64,000 nt of DNA from Candidatus Gastranaerophilales bacterium (GTDB taxonomy: Bacteria > Cyanobacteriota > Vampirovibrionia > Gastranaerophilales > Gastranaerophilaceae). Positions 44,445 to 54,333 of the stretch are shown here, in pieces; the first letter of the stretch is position 1, and every line of letters starts with the position of its first letter. The stretch covers positions 1-64,000 of the forward strand of contig CALVEB010000005.1 in NCBI GenBank assembly GCA_944326465.1. Reading direction: 5' to 3'. A program made the position numbers and the translations under genes. The notes under the pieces were generated by a model, which did not search any database, had not been told where the DNA came from, and saw nothing but the letters and a program-made list of their open reading frames with translations.

Positions 44445-45389
44445 ATGGGACTAAAAGACAGATTTAAAAATTTTCCGCCTGAAATTGTAAAAACTGCTGA
44501 AGAAGATTTTATACCGGCAGAGTTAAAGTCTGTTGCTGTGATACCTGATTACGGCCGTTCAATTGAAGATTGCCAGCCGGTAGAGGCCGCCATAACAGAT
44601 GACCTTTCTCAATACATCAATGATCCTGTTGTTTCAAAAATAGTTGTGGCGGGAGATGTTGCAGCAATTTACCGCGGTGAAAATCTGTCCGAAAAAATTA
44701 CTCTACTGAATCCTGAACTTTCTTTTATTAAAAAAGACAAAACTGTTTTTAGATACACTGACGGTAATTTAATTATCTCAGGTATTCTTCCGCCTGCTGC
44801 CGCTAAACAATGTATTACAATTGAGAAAATTCAAGTTTTGACGCCTGTTGAATTGATTAATAAAAATATAATTAGCAAAGCACGTTATGAATTTATTCAA
44901 AAAGGCGTACAGGCGCGGAAAAACTTTATATTTGCAGATAGTACTGCATTGATTAATACACTTGTTAACGGATTGCCAAAAAACAGTTTTACGATTATTC
45001 AGGATCTGGAACTTATAAAATCCGATAATAGTAATATGAATTTTAATGTTACGAATTTGTCTGAAAAAGAATTTAAAACACTTATGGATATTGCACTTGA
45101 TATAGAATCCGATTATTTGATATGCAATATTGCTGATGAAAACAAAACATCGAAAGTTTTATGCGCCGGTGCAGAACGATCCGGTAAAATCTTTGGTATA
45201 GATACAGTAAATGCGCAGGCTGCCTTATTGCAGGTTATAAATATGATTATGACAACAATGCACTGTAATGAAAAAATTGCAAAATCAAAACTTTTGCACA
45301 GTTTTAATTACATAGTTGATAAGAGCGGCATTTATGTAATTACGCCGGCTAAAACATCAATTATTACGTTGAAGGCTGTGCCTGTTTAG
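44445..45389 (+). CDS. CpaF-like protein lacking the P-loop (probable pseudo-ATPase)
   Basis: 314 residues. The N-terminal part (INDPVVSKIVVAGDVAAIYR, then VFRYTDGNLIISGILPP) resembles the domain before the motor in CpaF/TadA secretion ATPases. At the place where the Walker A should be the sequence reads ARKNFIFADSTALINTLVNG instead of a GGTGSGKT type loop. FTIIQDLELIK matches the following VTIEDxxEL strand. The His and Walker B boxes are weak. It probably binds the Tad-type complex without hydrolysing ATP. GAGGG precedes the ATG; the 3' end overlaps the convergent gene by 26 bases. Confidence 0.65.
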   Translation: MGLKDRFKNFPPEIVKTAEEDFIPAELKSVAVIPDYGRSIEDCQPVEAAITDDLSQYINDPVVSKIVVAGDVAAIYRGENLSEKITLLNPELSFIKKDKTVFRYTDGNLIISGILPPAAAKQCITIEKIQVLTPVELINKNIISKARYEFIQKGVQARKNFIFADSTALINTLVNGLPKNSFTIIQDLELIKSDNSNMNFNVTNLSEKEFKTLMDIALDIESDYLICNIADENKTSKVLCAGAERSGKIFGIDTVNAQAALLQVINMIMTTMHCNEKIAKSKLLHSFNYIVDKSGIYVITPAKTSIITLKAVPV

Positions 45390-46374
45390 GCTTTTCTTTT
45401 TGTGCTTTTTCAGTGTTATTTTTGTCCATCTCGTTAAACGTGCGCTTAAATCTGGTATTATGAACAAAGCCTTTTGTGATTTCGTCAATACCTAAATCCA
45501 GATATTTGTTCACAATAACTTTCTCTACAAAATGATTGACCGGTTTACTCAGGAAAATTATCGGAACAAAGCCGCCCAGTGTTTTTAATATTTTGTTCTT
45601 GAATATATTCATATTCTGCAGTTTTTGCAAAGATGTTTTGAGAGCCGGTGTAAAATTAGTTTCGCCGAATATTTTTAATCCGGTTACTGATTTCAGGTAA
45701 TCCTTTTTTATCATGCGGGGAACATTTTGAAAATTGTTATTAGTCAAATTTTGCTTTAATTCGTACATTTTATCAGCATTTTTAAAGGCAAAGTTGATGA
45801 TTTTGTCTTCATTATTTACTGTGAGTGCGCTTTTTACGAGGTTTAATTTGAATAGCCGCTTGAAAAAATTGGTTTCATTTTTTTCGTGTTTGTAATTTTT
45901 GATTCGAGCTCTGAGTGTTGTTTCAAGCACCTGTTTAAATTTATCGGGATCATAGAAATTTTCGCCTTCAATCTGTGATAAAATTTCTCGTGTGTGTTTG
46001 AATACAGCATCTTTTGCGTTAGTTGAAATACCGTCTTTTGTCAGTCTAGCAAGCGGAGATACAAGGTTTTGCGCGCAGAATATTAAAAGCGGCATGAAAA
46101 GATAGCCGGAAATCCCCTGATAAATTGTGCGTTCAAATGCTCTTTTGGCGCTCGGGTCAAATTTGTTTTTATCGTTTTTGTATTTGTCATAAATATCAGC
46201 CCCGAGATACATAAGAGCAGGTGCCCACAGCGCTGTACCCACTTTCGGTGCTATTTCAATTATTGCCGTACCTATTTCGTTAGAGTATGAGGCAGCAACT
46301 AAAAGCGGATTTTTAAGCGGGTCTTTATATGGTTTATTTTTGGGTATTTCGTTATGTACCGGCTGTGATATCAC
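45364..46374 (-). CDS. Hypothetical membrane-associated protein (336 aa)
   Basis: 336 residues. A polar N-terminus is followed by hydrophobic segments around 40-65 (VGTALWAPALMYLGADIY), 88-105 (GISGYLFMPLLIFCAQNLV) and 265-280 (LGGFVPIIFLSKP), with long Lys/Asn-rich helical regions between and a Lys/Gln/Pro tail. No signal peptide or enzyme motif. In style it resembles the protein at 40391-42526. It converges on the CpaF-like gene with a short overlap. Confidence 0.7.
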   Translation of the reverse strand: MISQPVHNEIPKNKPYKDPLKNPLLVAASYSNEIGTAIIEIAPKVGTALWAPALMYLGADIYDKYKNDKNKFDPSAKRAFERTIYQGISGYLFMPLLIFCAQNLVSPLARLTKDGISTNAKDAVFKHTREILSQIEGENFYDPDKFKQVLETTLRARIKNYKHEKNETNFFKRLFKLNLVKSALTVNNEDKIINFAFKNADKMYELKQNLTNNNFQNVPRMIKKDYLKSVTGLKIFGETNFTPALKTSLQKLQNMNIFKNKILKTLGGFVPIIFLSKPVNHFVEKVIVNKYLDLGIDEITKGFVHNTRFKRTFNEMDKNNTEKAQKEKPKQAQPST

Positions 46375-46435
46375 GTTTTTTTCCTCTGTACTTATATTAT
46401 TATAAGACAGCTAAATAAAAAACTTGCTAGTTTTT

Positions 46436-46464
46436 TTGTAAAATTTTGTATCTTGCGTTAGAAT
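46436..46464 (+). promoter_or_regulatory. uvrB promoter, predicted leaderless
   Basis: TTGTAA (46436-46441), 17 bases, TAGAAT (46459-46464). The expected transcription start, about 46471, is the A of the ATG chosen for uvrB. No LexA-type box recognised. Confidence 0.6.
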
Positions 46465-46470
46465 ATGGGT

Positions 46471-48456
46471 ATGGAAAAACGATTTAAAATACATTCAAAA
46501 TATTCTCCGGGCGGAGATCAACCGGCCGCAATTGAAAAACTTGTTAACGGTCTGAATGAAGGTGATGATGCGCAAACACTTCTCGGGATAACGGGTTCGG
46601 GTAAAACATTTACCATAGCAAATGTAATTGAGCGCGTGCAAAAGCCGACTCTGATTATTGCGCATAATAAAACGCTTGCGGCACAGCTTTACAATGAATT
46701 TAAGGAACTCTTTCCTGAGAATGCTGTTGAATATTTTATTAGTTATTACGATTACTACCAGCCTGAAGCGTATATTCCGCGTACTGATACTTATATTGAA
46801 AAATCTGCTTCCATTAATGATGAAATAGACCGTTTACGTCATAATTCAACAAGAAGTTTGTATGAACGTAATGATGTAATAATTGTTGCGTCTGTAAGCT
46901 GTATTTACGGTTTGGGGCTGCCGGAAAATTATTTTAAAGGCTCTGTTGAATTAAAAGTCGGTGATATGGTTGATCGTGATGATTTGCTAAAACATCTTGT
47001 GAGTGTTCAGTATACAAGAAATGATATGGTATTGGAGCGTTCAACCTTTCGCGCGCGCGGTGATATTGTCGAAATTATGCCGGCTTATGAGAAAGTTGTT
47101 ACCCGTATTTACTTTTTCGGTGATGAAATCGAAAAGATAATAAGAATCGATAATGTATCAGGAGAAATTCTTGAAACGCCTGAAAGTGTTGTTATTTACC
47201 CTGCTGTACACTATCTGTCTTATGATGAAAATGTTGATGACACAATTGCTTTAATCAGACAGGAATTAAAAGACAGATTAGCTGTTTTGAATAGCCAGAA
47301 TAAACTGATTGAGGCCCAGCGTCTTGAGCAGCGCGTTAACTACGATATTGAAATGATTAAGGAAATGGGGTACTGTTCCGGTATTGAAAACTACTCAAGA
47401 ATAATCGAAAGACGAGCTCCGGGTACTCATCCGGCAACGCTTCTGGATTATTTCCGCGGCGATTTTTTAACCGTAATTGATGAATCCCATGTAACGCTTC
47501 CGCAGTTGAAAGGAATGTGCCGCGGTGATGCAGCCCGCAAAGATGTTTTGATTGAATACGGTTTCAGGCTTCCGTGTGCAAAAGACAACAGGCCGTTAAC
47601 AAGTGATGAATTTTTTGCAAAAGTCGGTCAGAAAATTTATATATCTGCAACGCCGGGAGAATTTGAGCGCTCTACCTCAGCGCAGCTTGTTGAACAGATT
47701 ATCCGTCCGACCGGTCTTGTTGACCCTAAAATTCATATAAGACCGATTGATACCCAGATTAATGATTTAAAAGCCGAAATTAAAAAGCGTGCTGATAAAA
47801 ATGAACGGGTACTTATTACCACTCTGACAAAGAAAATGGCCGAAGATTTAACAGATTTCTTTATTCAGGAAGGAATTCGTGTTCGATATTTGCACAGTGA
47901 AATTCAATCAATTGAACGAGTTGAAATATTACGCGATTTACGATTAGGCGAATTTGACGTTCTTATCGGCGTAAACCTTTTGCGTGAAGGTCTTGATATT
48001 CCGGAAGTTTCACTTGTTGCGATTATGGATGCTGATAAAGAAGGATTTTTGCGTTCAGAAACGAGTTTAATCCAGACAATCGGACGAGCTGCGCGTAATG
48101 CCTGCGGGGAAGTTATTATGTATGCTGACAGAATAACTGAATCCATGGAAAAAGCTATTAATGAAACAGAACGCCGCCGCAAAATCCAGCTTGAATATAA
48201 CAAAAAATACGGTATTATCCCGCAAACAATCAAAAAGCCTATTGAAAATAACCTTCTCTCCCTTGTTGCAAGTTACCGCGATTTAGAAGATATTGTTGCA
48301 GAAGAAATGGTTGAACTAGGGGTTGAGAAAAAAGATTTGCCAAAACTTATTGATAAATTGGAAAAAGACATGCATAAAGCAGCCAAAATTCTTGACTTTG
48401 AGCGTGCGGCTGAAATACGCGACAAGCTGAAAAAATTACGCGAAATGGTTAAATAG
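46471..48456 (+). CDS. uvrB: Excinuclease ABC subunit B
   Basis: Damage-verifying helicase of nucleotide excision repair. 661 residues: Walker [11 protein letters not shown], the beta-hairpin region [29 protein letters not shown], the helicase motif [13 protein letters not shown], and a C-terminal UVR coiled coil ([20 protein letters not shown]) for UvrA/UvrC contact. An upstream ATG at 46465 abuts the -10 box, so 46471 is preferred and gives the canonical start [18 protein letters not shown]. Its end overlaps the convergent gene by eight bases. Confidence 0.96.
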   Translation: MEKRFKIHSKYSPGGDQPAAIEKLVNGLNEGDDAQTLLGITGSGKTFTIANVIERVQKPTLIIAHNKTLAAQLYNEFKELFPENAVEYFISYYDYYQPEAYIPRTDTYIEKSASINDEIDRLRHNSTRSLYERNDVIIVASVSCIYGLGLPENYFKGSVELKVGDMVDRDDLLKHLVSVQYTRNDMVLERSTFRARGDIVEIMPAYEKVVTRIYFFGDEIEKIIRIDNVSGEILETPESVVIYPAVHYLSYDENVDDTIALIRQELKDRLAVLNSQNKLIEAQRLEQRVNYDIEMIKEMGYCSGIENYSRIIERRAPGTHPATLLDYFRGDFLTVIDESHVTLPQLKGMCRGDAARKDVLIEYGFRLPCAKDNRPLTSDEFFAKVGQKIYISATPGEFERSTSAQLVEQIIRPTGLVDPKIHIRPIDTQINDLKAEIKKRADKNERVLITTLTKKMAEDLTDFFIQEGIRVRYLHSEIQSIERVEILRDLRLGEFDVLIGVNLLREGLDIPEVSLVAIMDADKEGFLRSETSLIQTIGRAARNACGEVIMYADRITESMEKAINETERRRKIQLEYNKKYGIIPQTIKKPIENNLLSLVASYRDLEDIVAEEMVELGVEKKDLPKLIDKLEKDMHKAAKILDFERAAEIRDKLKKLREMVK

Positions 48457-49180
48457 ATGTTTCGCCCCTGTCGTATTTTTCCATCTCAAGCTTTATTTCG
48501 ATGTTTTCCATTGCAATTTGCGCAAGGTAATTACCTATTACTGATATATTCTGGAATACGAACATTGCGCAAATAAACAGCCAAACAGGGTTTGGTATCC
48601 CGAAAAATAAAACAAATATATATGTGATTGAGCCTAGAAATATAGCATTGGAAAGCAGTACAAGCGGTATCATAAATATTACGGCCATCATAATATCCGC
48701 ACCGTAATCCGAAATAGCCTTTAAATTATACGCATCTTTGATTTTTAAGTCTTTAACATAAAGCAGGTAGCCTGTAAAAATTACTGATGAAAAAACACAC
48801 CAGATAATTATTTTAAAAGCTGTATCAACTCCGGGATTAGGCAGTGTAAATTTTGATGTAATAAATGATGCCAGCCATAAATTTACGAGCATTGTCGGAC
48901 CTATTGCCATAAGAGTACGCAGGGCCTGACTTATAATTTTAAAAATATTCAACCCCGGAAAAATCTGGTTTTTATTATGTCTCACATTCGTCGTGCATAT
49001 CGTAAGTGTACCGAGCATAAGTAAAAATGTAAATATCGCAAACAGCCAGAAAATAAATCCTGTGTTGTCACTTTCATACAGCACGTATGTTATATAAAGC
49101 GGTATTGCAAATAAAAAGTATTTTATAAAGGCATGATTATCACTGAAAGATTCTTCGACTGCATCTTTTATTGAGGCCAT
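48449..49180 (-). CDS. Polytopic membrane protein, unknown function (243 aa)
   Basis: 243 residues with about six hydrophobic segments ([98 protein letters not shown]), a soluble N-terminus and a charged tail. The layout is like DUF4013-type membrane proteins, but I cannot assign it firmly. GGGAG precedes the ATG. Confidence 0.75.
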   Translation of the reverse strand: MASIKDAVEESFSDNHAFIKYFLFAIPLYITYVLYESDNTGFIFWLFAIFTFLLMLGTLTICTTNVRHNKNQIFPGLNIFKIISQALRTLMAIGPTMLVNLWLASFITSKFTLPNPGVDTAFKIIIWCVFSSVIFTGYLLYVKDLKIKDAYNLKAISDYGADIMMAVIFMIPLVLLSNAIFLGSITYIFVLFFGIPNPVWLFICAMFVFQNISVIGNYLAQIAMENIEIKLEMEKYDRGETSI

Positions 49181-49277
49181 AATTAACTCCCATAATTAGT
49201 TCTATACAAATAATTATAATCTATTTTTATATAAAAATCAACCCCTTAAATATAATTTTATTTCAAAATTCAATCAA

Positions 49278-50444
49278 TTATACCAGAGGAATTGAGACAA
49301 CAAACTCTGAGCCTTTATCTTTTTCGCTGTTGACTTTTATAGTTCCGTCATGCATTTTTACAAGTTCTCTGGTTATTGCAAGCCCGAGACCGGTTGACAG
49401 CATTGAATTTACATTTGAAATTTGTTCAAATTTTTCAAATATTTTTTCCTGATTTTCTTTTGCAATACCTATACCGTTATCTTTAACCGTAATTACGGCA
49501 AATCCATCAGTTTTATTGACTTTTATCCAGATATTACCGTTCTCCGGTGTATATTTAATTGCATTACTTAAAAGATTAAAAAGTATTTGCTGAATTTTTT
49601 GATAATCTGCATTAATCTCTATATTTTCGATTTCCGTTGCAAGATCTATTTCTTTTTGTTCAGCCAGAGGCTTTATAATATTGCAGGTTTCAAGAACTGC
49701 TCTTGATATATCAAATTTACTCCTGTTAAGCTTGAGTGCACCTGCTTCTATTTTTGATATATCAAGTATCTCATTTATCATGCCGAGAAGCATTATGCCT
49801 GAAGCCTGTATATCTGTTACAAATTCCTTCTGTTTATCATTTAATTTACCTGCCAGTTCTTTTACAAGCATTTCAGAATAGCAAAGTATTGAACTGAGCG
49901 GTGTCCGTATTTCATGGCTGACGTGTGAAAGGAAATTGGTCTTGACTTCCTCTGATTGTTTAATCTTTTTATTCTCGCTGTTTATTTCACTAATTCCTTC
50001 TTGCAGCGCTTTAATTTGCATGGCTATAATTTTGTTTATCTCGCGGTCTTTTGTAATATTCGCAATTATCGCGGCACAGCTGTTGAAAACCAGTTTATCA
50101 TCCTCAGAAAAGTTACTGCCTTCAATTAACAGAATTCCAAAAAATGCATTTTTTATTTTTAACGGTGCGGCAAGATAACTTTCAATATTGTATTTTTTCA
50201 TTAATACTGCGAAATCTTTATCTATTTGCCCCTTAAAAAGTTTTTGCGCAAGATTTTTATCCACAGGTATCGGATTCGTATTTATCTTGCTGTTAGCTGA
50301 ATACTCAATTCTGATATCTTCCGGGCTGATGAAAAATATATAGCCAGAATTAAAGCGAATTATTTTTCCCAACACATCAAATAATTCTTCATGCCGGTTT
50401 ATATTATAAAATTCTGAAATATGTTCTAATGTATTTTTAAACAA
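49278..50444 (-). CDS. GAF-domain sensor histidine kinase
   Basis: 388 residues, no membrane helices, so probably cytosolic. An N-terminal GAF-like sensor (about 15-135), a coiled-coil linker (IKALQEGISEINSENKKIKQ), HisKA with SHVSHEIRTPLSSILCYSEM (phospho-His), and HATPase_c with LFNLLSNAIKYTPENG, VKDNGIGIAKENQEKIFEKF and STGLGLAITRELVK. No response regulator gene adjoins it, so its partner is elsewhere. The start is TTG at 50444, directly after the hpt stop, with GAGG eight bases upstream. Last gene of the eight-gene operon. Confidence 0.92.
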   Translation of the reverse strand: MFKNTLEHISEFYNINRHEELFDVLGKIIRFNSGYIFFISPEDIRIEYSANSKINTNPIPVDKNLAQKLFKGQIDKDFAVLMKKYNIESYLAAPLKIKNAFFGILLIEGSNFSEDDKLVFNSCAAIIANITKDREINKIIAMQIKALQEGISEINSENKKIKQSEEVKTNFLSHVSHEIRTPLSSILCYSEMLVKELAGKLNDKQKEFVTDIQASGIMLLGMINEILDISKIEAGALKLNRSKFDISRAVLETCNIIKPLAEQKEIDLATEIENIEINADYQKIQQILFNLLSNAIKYTPENGNIWIKVNKTDGFAVITVKDNGIGIAKENQEKIFEKFEQISNVNSMLSTGLGLAITRELVKMHDGTIKVNSEKDKGSEFVVSIPLV

Positions 50445-50981
50445 CTATTTAGCCTCAACATAACCTATATATCTTAAATTTCTATAGTAGCCTTCGTAAT
50501 CAAGTCCGTAGCCAACGACAAATTTTTCATCAATTTCAAATCCGAAATAATCAGGTTCAATTTCTGTTTTTCTGCAAACTTTTTTATCCAGCAGTGAACA
50601 GAATTTTGTAGATTTTGTCTTGAAATTGCAGTGCATAAAATCCATTAAAAATTTAGCTGTCAATCCTGTATCAATAATATCTTCAATTATGAGTACATTT
50701 TTGTCGTTAAGATCCGGAAGCGAGATATCGACTGCATTAACCTTGCCGGAGGTAGAAAATGCAGTACCGTAGCTGGAAAGCCGGATAAATTCCATTTTTA
50801 GCGGCATATCTAAATGTTTTACAAGATCAACCGCAAACATAACCGCACCCTTTAGAACGCATATTGCATAAACTTCTTCACCCTTATAAAACTCATTGAG
50901 TTTTGACGCAATATCTTTGATTTTGTTTTGTATTTCATCTTCTGTAAACAGTATTTTTAAATCATCAATTTTAATGTCCAT
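50445..50981 (-). CDS. hpt: Hypoxanthine phosphoribosyltransferase
   Basis: Purine salvage: hypoxanthine/guanine plus PRPP to IMP/GMP. 178 residues. VYAICVLKGAVMFAVDLVKH near the N-terminus, the flexible-loop region EFIRLSSYG, the PRPP-binding motif VLIIEDIIDTGLTAKFL and the C-terminal FVVGYGLDYEGYYRNL. It lies 12 bases after tilS; the tilS-hpt order is conserved in many bacteria. Confidence 0.95.
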   Translation of the reverse strand: MDIKIDDLKILFTEDEIQNKIKDIASKLNEFYKGEEVYAICVLKGAVMFAVDLVKHLDMPLKMEFIRLSSYGTAFSTSGKVNAVDISLPDLNDKNVLIIEDIIDTGLTAKFLMDFMHCNFKTKSTKFCSLLDKKVCRKTEIEPDYFGFEIDEKFVVGYGLDYEGYYRNLRYIGYVEAK

Positions 50982-50993
50982 AATACCCTGCCT

Positions 50994-52295
50994 TTATTTT
51001 TTTATTAACGTTAACAAGTGTGTCGGTTGTTTAGTTACCTTAATTTTATCGCTTATTCCTAATCCGGCAGCCCAGAGAACTTCCTGCCCCGAGCACAAAA
51101 ATAATAAATTATCCTTTTCGTGCTGCGGAATTTTTCTATTATTTAGATATTTTTTTATTTTTTGTTTTCCGGCAGCCCCGAGCGGATAAATGTAATCACC
51201 ATCCATTCTGTTTCTGAAAGTTAGCGGAAAATCAATTCCGCTTAAATCAACGTATGCCATATTCAGATTATCAGACGGAAAGCGCTCTGGCATTAGCGTA
51301 TATTTTTCTATTGTAAAATGCCAGTGCGCAATTTCATATTTACCACAATCAGGTATTTCAACATTTTCAAAATTATTTTCAAACTTTTGAATAGTACATA
51401 TTTTTTGTGTATTTACAAAGAGCCAGAGATTGGTGGTAAGAGAAAGTGTGACGCCTGATTTTGAAGTCTGGTTTTGTTCTATAAAATCAAGAAGCATTTC
51501 GATTTTTTCTTTATCGTAATCTATATCAGTGCTCCGCAAAAATTTATGTATAATTCTTTTTTGCATTGCAGCATTGTACTGTAAAAAGGAAACAGGATTT
51601 AAGGTGCATAAATCAGGCAGTATGCTCTCAAGCATGGAGTTCTCATCAGCAGCAATTTTAGAAAGAGAATTCAGTGCCTGTTTCACGTCTTTATTAATAT
51701 TTTCCAATACAGGCAAAATTTCATGCCTGATAAGATTACGTTTATATTTTGTATTATTATTTGAACTGTCATAGCATGGCGACAAATTATTCATCCAGCA
51801 ATATTGCTCAATATCTTTTCTGTAAATATCAAGCATCGGGCGATAGAATATATTGCGCTGTTCTTTTATACCTTCCAGACCGTATGTGCCGGTTCCTTTT
51901 ATTATACGATAGAGGACTGTTTCAGCATTATCATCGGCATTATGCGCTGTTAATACGCATTCACTGTTAAACTTTTTTGCCGTACGTTTAAAAAAGTTAT
52001 ACCGTGCATTCCTTGCGGCAGTTTCAGTTTTATCAATATCATCTGAAAGAGTTTCCGAATAAAATTCAATATTGTTATCGTTGCAGAATTTTTCACATAA
52101 CTTTTCATCAGCAAGGCTTTCTTCTCCCCGCCAGTTGTGATTCAAGTGTATGGCTAGTGGCTTTAAGCCGAGTTTGTTAACTACGTCGAGCAGGCACATT
52201 GAATCGTAACCGCCTGAAAATGCCACAATAATTTTTTTGTTGAGTAAATTGTGTTCTGTCAGATATAATTTAATTTTTTCTGTGACATTATCCAT
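50994..52295 (-). CDS. tilS: tRNA(Ile)-lysidine synthase
   Basis: Modifies the CAU anticodon of minor tRNA-Ile so that it reads AUA. 433 residues. The N-terminal PP-loop ATPase motif IIVAFSGGYDSMCLLDVV has the SGGxDS core. HLNHNWRGEES and TAHNADDNAETVLYRIIKGT follow, and a C-terminal TilS substrate-binding domain ends LGAAGKQKIKKYLNNRKIP. Three bases separate it from the Clp_N gene and 12 from hpt. Confidence 0.94.
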   Translation of the reverse strand: MDNVTEKIKLYLTEHNLLNKKIIVAFSGGYDSMCLLDVVNKLGLKPLAIHLNHNWRGEESLADEKLCEKFCNDNNIEFYSETLSDDIDKTETAARNARYNFFKRTAKKFNSECVLTAHNADDNAETVLYRIIKGTGTYGLEGIKEQRNIFYRPMLDIYRKDIEQYCWMNNLSPCYDSSNNNTKYKRNLIRHEILPVLENINKDVKQALNSLSKIAADENSMLESILPDLCTLNPVSFLQYNAAMQKRIIHKFLRSTDIDYDKEKIEMLLDFIEQNQTSKSGVTLSLTTNLWLFVNTQKICTIQKFENNFENVEIPDCGKYEIAHWHFTIEKYTLMPERFPSDNLNMAYVDLSGIDFPLTFRNRMDGDYIYPLGAAGKQKIKKYLNNRKIPQHEKDNLLFLCSGQEVLWAAGLGISDKIKVTKQPTHLLTLIKK

Positions 52296-52298
52296 ATA

Positions 52299-53645
52299 TT
52301 AGCGGTTTTGAAATTTTTTAATGCCTTCTCTAATCTCAACGGCATCAACGCCTAATTGTTCCAGCGCTTTCATCGCAAGACTTGAAGGTTCTGTTGTCAG
52401 AGCAAGAAGCATGTGTGCTGATTCGATTTTAGATTTGTTTTCTTTTTTAGCAAGTTCCCAGGCTGTTTCAAGCACGCGTTTTGCACGTTTTGTAAAAACA
52501 ATTTCTTTATCAAAGTACTCATTGCCAAAACCTATAAGATTTTCTACGACATTTCTTGCTTCTTTTATGTTTATTTCCAGTTCCTTGAGCACCTCTGCTC
52601 CGATACCTGTTGCCTGCCCGATAATACCGAGAAGAAACATTTCTGTTCCGACAATATTTCGGCCTAAGCGTCTTGCTTCTTCTTTGGCAAGTCTTAAAAT
52701 AGTAAGGGTTTCCGGCATCTGCTTTTCTATTGGCTTTATAATACTATGTGCAAGGTCGTCATCATTTATTTTCAATTCTTTAAATATATCATAAGCAACT
52801 CCGCGTTTCGTTTTGAGAACACCGAGAACAATATGCTCCGGCAGTACAACAGAGGAGCCCAATTCTTTTGCCGTTTGCAGTGCCATATTCATAATCCTGA
52901 ATGCATTTGGCGTAAATATAATCTGGCGTTCCTCATACTCAGATTGGCGGGATTGAATATTTGCCAGTTTTTCATCAAATGCCGTTTCCGTAATTCCGTA
53001 TTTTGCCATAATTTGCGAAATTTCAGAATCTTTATCTTCCAGAATAGATGAAATAATCTGCTCTGTACCAAGGATTTCATAGTTAGAGGTTGAAAGTTTG
53101 GCAACGGCTCTATGCAAGACCTTAGAGGCTTCTTCGCTGTCAAACAAAATATCTGCATCCTGTGATTTTTCTTCTGTTTCTTTATTTTCGTCTATTTCCG
53201 GATGGTAGAGACGGCGTGTCTTTTTCTGTACAAGTTTTTCAAGCAAGGTGCGTGATTTTTCTATATCAAATCCTAATTTTTTGAGGATTTTTACGGAATT
53301 TGAGCCGGCATCACTAATCAGTGCCAGAAATAAATGTTCATACAGAATCGTTGGGTTGCCTGATTTATTTGCAAGATCAAGTGTATTTTTCAATAACTCT
53401 TTATATTCATTGCTGAAAATCAGGTTTGTCTGGCTGCTTTGCGGCACTGTTTGTTTTAATTCACGTTCAATATCGTCCGGTGTAATATGGTATGATTTAA
53501 AAATCATCAAAGAGATGCCTCTGGCTTCTTTTGCAAGTGCCAGCAAAAGATGTTCAGGCATTATACAGGATGAATTTAACGCTTTTGCAACCTTCTGTGA
53601 TTCTATTACAACATTTGTAGCTTTTTCCGTAAATTTTTCAAACAA
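52299..53645 (-). CDS. Triple Clp_N-domain protein without AAA+ modules
   Basis: 448 residues forming three tandem Clp N-terminal domains (six half repeats) and nothing else. Unit 1 (1-147) begins MFEKFTEKATNVVIESQKVA, with IMPEHLLLALAKE. Unit 2 (about 168-300) has ILGTEQIISSILED and VVLPEHIVLGVLKTK. Unit 3 (about 308-448) has GRNIVGTEMFLLGIIGQ and ESAHMLLALTTE, closest to ClpC. No Walker A or B is present. Clp_N domains bind substrates and adaptors such as McsB or ClpS, so it may be an adaptor, anti-adaptor or ClpT-like accessory subunit of Clp protease. Confidence 0.88.
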   Translation of the reverse strand: MFEKFTEKATNVVIESQKVAKALNSSCIMPEHLLLALAKEARGISLMIFKSYHITPDDIERELKQTVPQSSQTNLIFSNEYKELLKNTLDLANKSGNPTILYEHLFLALISDAGSNSVKILKKLGFDIEKSRTLLEKLVQKKTRRLYHPEIDENKETEEKSQDADILFDSEEASKVLHRAVAKLSTSNYEILGTEQIISSILEDKDSEISQIMAKYGITETAFDEKLANIQSRQSEYEERQIIFTPNAFRIMNMALQTAKELGSSVVLPEHIVLGVLKTKRGVAYDIFKELKINDDDLAHSIIKPIEKQMPETLTILRLAKEEARRLGRNIVGTEMFLLGIIGQATGIGAEVLKELEINIKEARNVVENLIGFGNEYFDKEIVFTKRAKRVLETAWELAKKENKSKIESAHMLLALTTEPSSLAMKALEQLGVDAVEIREGIKKFQNR

Positions 53646-53646
53646 A

Positions 53647-53916
53647 TTATTCTTCCTCGTCTTCTAAACTTTCAACATACGCAGCAACTTTTTCAAATTC
53701 AGCATCATCATCTATTGTTTCAAAAAGATAATCTTCGCCGTCTTTCAGCAATCGCATCAAAACAAGTTCATCATCTTCGCCTTCCTGCGCTTCTGTCGGA
53801 AGAAGAAGTGCGTATTCCTGACTATCTACTTCAACAATATCAAATAATTCAAATTTGATTACATTGCCTTCTTCATCAATAGTTTCAATTAATTGATTGT
53901 CTTCAAAATTTTCCAT
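53647..53916 (-). CDS. DUF1292-family protein
   Basis: 89 residues, very acidic. IETIDEEGNVIKFELFDIVEVDSQEYALLLP matches the DUF1292 pattern in two parts, with the later segment DDELVLMRLLKDGEDYLFETI. Such proteins are often encoded next to ruvX, as here (15 bases downstream of it). Role unknown. Confidence 0.88.
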   Translation of the reverse strand: MENFEDNQLIETIDEEGNVIKFELFDIVEVDSQEYALLLPTEAQEGEDDELVLMRLLKDGEDYLFETIDDDAEFEKVAAYVESLEDEEE

Positions 53917-53931
53917 TGCATTGTCCTTTCA

Positions 53932-54333
53932 TTATTTTCTGCTTAGATACTGTTCCAGTATAATACGTGCGCTTTCTATATCAATTAGGCCTTTATTTTT
54001 GCGAAAGTCTATTTTTCTGCTTCGTAAATTTTCTTCAGCCAAATCAGAAGTCAGCCTTTCATCCTCATAAATTATATCATAATTCTGTAATTTTGACGAA
54101 AAATTTTTGCAATCTTCAGCCTGCGAGCCCAGAGTTCCGTCCATATTGTAAGGGATACCGACTACTATTTCTTTAACATTATTCTCTTTTGCTATTCTTT
54201 GAATTTCTTCAAGAGCCTTATTCTCAGGTTCTCTTGCAATGCAGCTGTATCCGTCTGCAAGTATATGAAGATAGTCGCTCAGCGCAACACCTATTCTTTT
54301 TGTTCCAATATCAAGCCCCATTATCTTATACAT
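53932..54333 (-). CDS. ruvX: Putative pre-16S rRNA nuclease / Holliday junction resolvase-like YqgF
   Basis: RNase H-like fold protein for 16S rRNA 5'-end maturation. 133 residues. IMGLDIGTKRIGVALSDYL has the first catalytic Asp. VVGIPYNMDGTLGSQAEDCK, YEDERLTSDLAEENLRS and a C-terminal DIESARIILEQYL complete the core. The longer frame from a GTG at 54345 is rejected. The ATG at 54333 forms a TAATG overlap with the upstream stop. Confidence 0.93.
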   Translation of the reverse strand: MYKIMGLDIGTKRIGVALSDYLHILADGYSCIAREPENKALEEIQRIAKENNVKEIVVGIPYNMDGTLGSQAEDCKNFSSKLQNYDIIYEDERLTSDLAEENLRSRKIDFRKNKGLIDIESARIILEQYLSRK

